This document shows, piece after piece, positions 61,842 through 64,000 of a stretch of DNA of 64,000 nt. The notes beneath the pieces are model-generated. The model was given only the letters and a program-made list of their open reading frames with translations. It searched no databases and was not told where the DNA came from. The translations under genes were made by a program, and so were the position numbers. This DNA is from Sporomusa ovata DSM 2662 (GTDB lineage: Bacteria > Bacillota > Negativicutes > Sporomusales > Sporomusaceae): positions 70,001-134,000 of the forward strand of contig NZ_ASXP01000001.1 of assembly GCF_000445445.1 (NCBI RefSeq). The letters run 5' to 3'. Each line of letters opens with the position of its first letter. The stretch's first letter is position 1.

Positions 61842-64000
61842 ATGGCTAATTTCTTTATTAATCGCCCCGTTTTTGCGATCGTCCTGTCCATCCTTATCAC
61901 TGTAATCGGCGGTATTGCCGCCTTTAACCTGCCGATAGCCCAGTATCCCCCAATTTCCCCGCCGACAATTTCGGTAAGTACCAATTATTTGGGGGCAAGC
62001 GCGGATGTCGTCAATCAGACGGTAGCTCAGGTAATCGAACAGCAGGTCAACGGTGTAGAGGGAATGGTTTCGATGTCTTCCACGAGCACGGATGCTGGTA
62101 CTTATTCGCTCAGCGTCCAATTTGAATCCGGGAAAGACGCCGATAATGCTGCCGTTCAAACACAGAACCGGGTAGCGGAAGCGACTGCCGGATTGCCCAG
62201 TTCGGTTAAGGCGAGTGGCGTCACTACCCGGAAGTCATCAACGGATATGGCGCTGGTTTTCAGTCTGTGGGCGGACGATGACATATACAGCCCGAATTTC
62301 TTAAAGAACTATGGCAGCATCTATCTGGTAGACAATATCAAACGAGTCAACGGGGTCGGCGAAGTGTCGGAGTTTGGCTCTGATTATAGTATGAGGATAT
62401 GGCTGCAACCGGAAAAAATGGCTCGACTTGGGATTTCTGCAAGTGATGTAATTTCGGCAATTGAAAAGCAAAACGTGCAAGCTCCGGTTGGCGCTCTCGG
62501 CAAGATGCCTGTCGCAGCCGAACAGGAGTTTCAGTACACCGCCAGGGTTAAAGGCCGTCTTTCCAACGTAAAAGATTTTGAAGATATTATCATAATGGCT
62601 AAATCTGACGGCTCTTCTATTCTGCTAAAAGATGTTGCCAGGCTGGAATTTGGTAGTAAAAATTATACTTATGAAAGCTTTGCCAACGGCCATAATGCCG
62701 CCATGTTGGCAGTAAAATTGACCAGTGACGCCAATGCCTTGGAGACAATAGGTAACGTCAATAAGGTTATCGAAGAAGCGGCAAAGAGCTTTCCGGAAGG
62801 CATGCATTATCAGATTGTCGTCGATAATACCAAATTTGTCCGCGAATCAATGAATGAGGTGATGAAAACATTCGTCGAGGCTTTGCTGTTAGTTGTGCTG
62901 GTTGTGTTTTTATTTTTGCAGAGCTGGCGGGCTACACTAATCCCTTTACTGGCAATACCGGTATCATTGATCGGCACTTTTGGGGCCTTTATCATCCTAG
63001 GATTTACTATCAATACATTAACTTTATTCGCAATGGTACTGGCCATAGGACTTGTTGTTGATGACGCAATTGTTGTTATTGAGGCGGTTGAACACCACAT
63101 GCGGCACTCAGGGCTTACTCCGCTGGAAGCGACGCGGCGGGCGATGAGCGAAGTTTCAGGGCCGATAGTGGCAATTGCCTTTGTTTTGGCCGCCGTTTTT
63201 ATTCCGGTTGCTTTTTTTGGCGGCATGATGGGGGTACTTTATAAGCAATTCGCCCTGACAATTGCCATTTCCATGGCCTTGTCCGCAGTGGTTGCTTTGT
63301 CATTGACACCGGCATTATGCACACTGATACTGAAGCCACACAATCCTGCGGAACATGACGGGATTGTCGGACGTTTTTTTTCCTCCTTCAACACTTGGTT
63401 CGAGCACCAAACCGAAGGATATGGCAGCCAGATAAAAATAATTATTGGGAGATTCCGCCTTTGCATGGTGATGCTTGCAGTTGTAGTAATTCTATTGGGC
63501 GGATTGTATCAACTTGTGCCTTCTTCTTTTGTACCTGCGGAAGATCAAGGCTATTATATGGCTTCGGTTTCCTTGCCTGACGCAGCCAGTATGAACCGTA
63601 CCAGCAAAGCGGTGCAAAGTTTCTCGGAAACATTGAAAGCTCAGTCTGGAGTTGCTAATGTCTTGGCACTGACAGGAATGGATATCGCGGGGGGCGGCGC
63701 CAAGTCGAACACGGGAACGGTGTTTATTGGCTTAGCCCCTTGGTCAGAACGTGATAGACCGGAATTAAAAATTGATGCGAAAGTTGGGCAAACATTTATG
63801 CTTGGTTCGCATTTGCCGGAAGGAACGGTTGTGGCGTTTAACCCTCCGGCGTTACCCGGCTTGGGGATGGTAGGCGGATTTACCATGATGCTGCAGAATC
63901 TGGGGGGCGATTCGTCGGAAAAATTAGATGAAGTATCCCAAAAGTTCATTGATGCAGCTCAAAAACGTCCAGAAATCGGGTCAATTACCTCTAATTTCAA
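61842..64000 (+). CDS. RND multidrug efflux permease (AcrB/HAE1 family), partial
   Basis: Starts ATG 61842 after GGGGGA and runs open to the window end (about 719 codons of a usual 1030-1050). MANFFINRPVFAIVLSILIT start, the FVEALLLVVLVVFLFLQSWR TM region, GLVVDDAIVVIEAVEHHM with the proton-relay Asp pair, and SLTPALCTLILKP are typical of HAE1 pumps. It is an inner-membrane trimer that works with the adaptor upstream, which is broken here. No stop or frameshift is seen in the part present. Confidence 0.95.
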   Translation, partial: MANFFINRPVFAIVLSILITVIGGIAAFNLPIAQYPPISPPTISVSTNYLGASADVVNQTVAQVIEQQVNGVEGMVSMSSTSTDAGTYSLSVQFESGKDADNAAVQTQNRVAEATAGLPSSVKASGVTTRKSSTDMALVFSLWADDDIYSPNFLKNYGSIYLVDNIKRVNGVGEVSEFGSDYSMRIWLQPEKMARLGISASDVISAIEKQNVQAPVGALGKMPVAAEQEFQYTARVKGRLSNVKDFEDIIIMAKSDGSSILLKDVARLEFGSKNYTYESFANGHNAAMLAVKLTSDANALETIGNVNKVIEEAAKSFPEGMHYQIVVDNTKFVRESMNEVMKTFVEALLLVVLVVFLFLQSWRATLIPLLAIPVSLIGTFGAFIILGFTINTLTLFAMVLAIGLVVDDAIVVIEAVEHHMRHSGLTPLEATRRAMSEVSGPIVAIAFVLAAVFIPVAFFGGMMGVLYKQFALTIAISMALSAVVALSLTPALCTLILKPHNPAEHDGIVGRFFSSFNTWFEHQTEGYGSQIKIIIGRFRLCMVMLAVVVILLGGLYQLVPSSFVPAEDQGYYMASVSLPDAASMNRTSKAVQSFSETLKAQSGVANVLALTGMDIAGGGAKSNTGTVFIGLAPWSERDRPELKIDAKVGQTFMLGSHLPEGTVVAFNPPALPGLGMVGGFTMMLQNLGGDSSEKLDEVSQKFIDAAQKRPEIGSITSNF

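Overview
The window looks like chromosomal DNA from a diderm Firmicute, most likely a Negativicutes/Sporomusaceae relative (Sporomusa or Pelosinus type). This is inferred from low G+C sequence with strong AGGAGG ribosome binding sites and clostridial-type genes (2-hydroxyacyl-CoA dehydratase activator family, clostridial-type siroheme sulfite/nitrite reductase) beside outer-membrane systems (Wza-like export protein, RND efflux). No species assignment can be proven from the sequence alone.

Layout. 1-331: 3' end of a 23S rRNA gene, tRNA-Asn and a terminator, with no 5S between them. 332-2006: a LytTR regulator with a degenerate receiver domain. It is flanked by two near-identical promoter modules, each with two direct half-sites 21 bp apart just upstream of the -35 box. 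2007-21735: a large exopolysaccharide (EPS) operon. It encodes an export protein, co-polymerase, tyrosine kinase, PglF-like dehydratase, several glycosyltransferases (one frameshifted), EpsG-like polymerase, pyruvyl transferase, flippase, priming phosphosugar transferase, acetyltransferases, a FemAB-like protein, two DegT aminotransferases and a nucleotidyltransferase. 21823-23667: a beta-helix protein on the minus strand. 23787-29477: an IS66-family element with 8-bp target duplication. Its tnpC is split by a three-recombinase (RIT-type) element whose ends can be placed to the base.

29691-34826: a RiPP-like cluster of the paeninodin/lasso kind: HPr-kinase-like protein, PqqD/B1, B2 protease, a tiny membrane peptide, two precursor-like peptides not listed as long ORFs (31647-31820 and 33890-34060), and an ABC exporter. 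No adjacent lasso cyclase is present. Both peptides share a W-x-K-P leader and end in Ser. The EPS operon's last gene, a nucleotidyltransferase, is of a type also found with such clusters, so the two regions may once have been contiguous before insertion of IS66. 35018-36502: an IS256-family element.

36533-56137: mostly ordinary metabolism and regulation: sulfite reductase-like protein with a divergent LysR regulator, dehydratase activator, half-size EamA transporter, crcB remnant, pfkA, a soluble MCP with its sensor at the C-terminus, cupin, asnB, DUF2157-like membrane protein, GyrI-like/TetR operon with twin operators, ankyrin protein, metY-larE, dnaJ-dnaK. 56559-64000: tRNA-Gln, tRNA-Lys with an integrase remnant, a two-component system, and an RND efflux operon running off the window. 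The histidine kinase and the RND adaptor are both broken at G homopolymers, which may be real mutations or sequencing errors.
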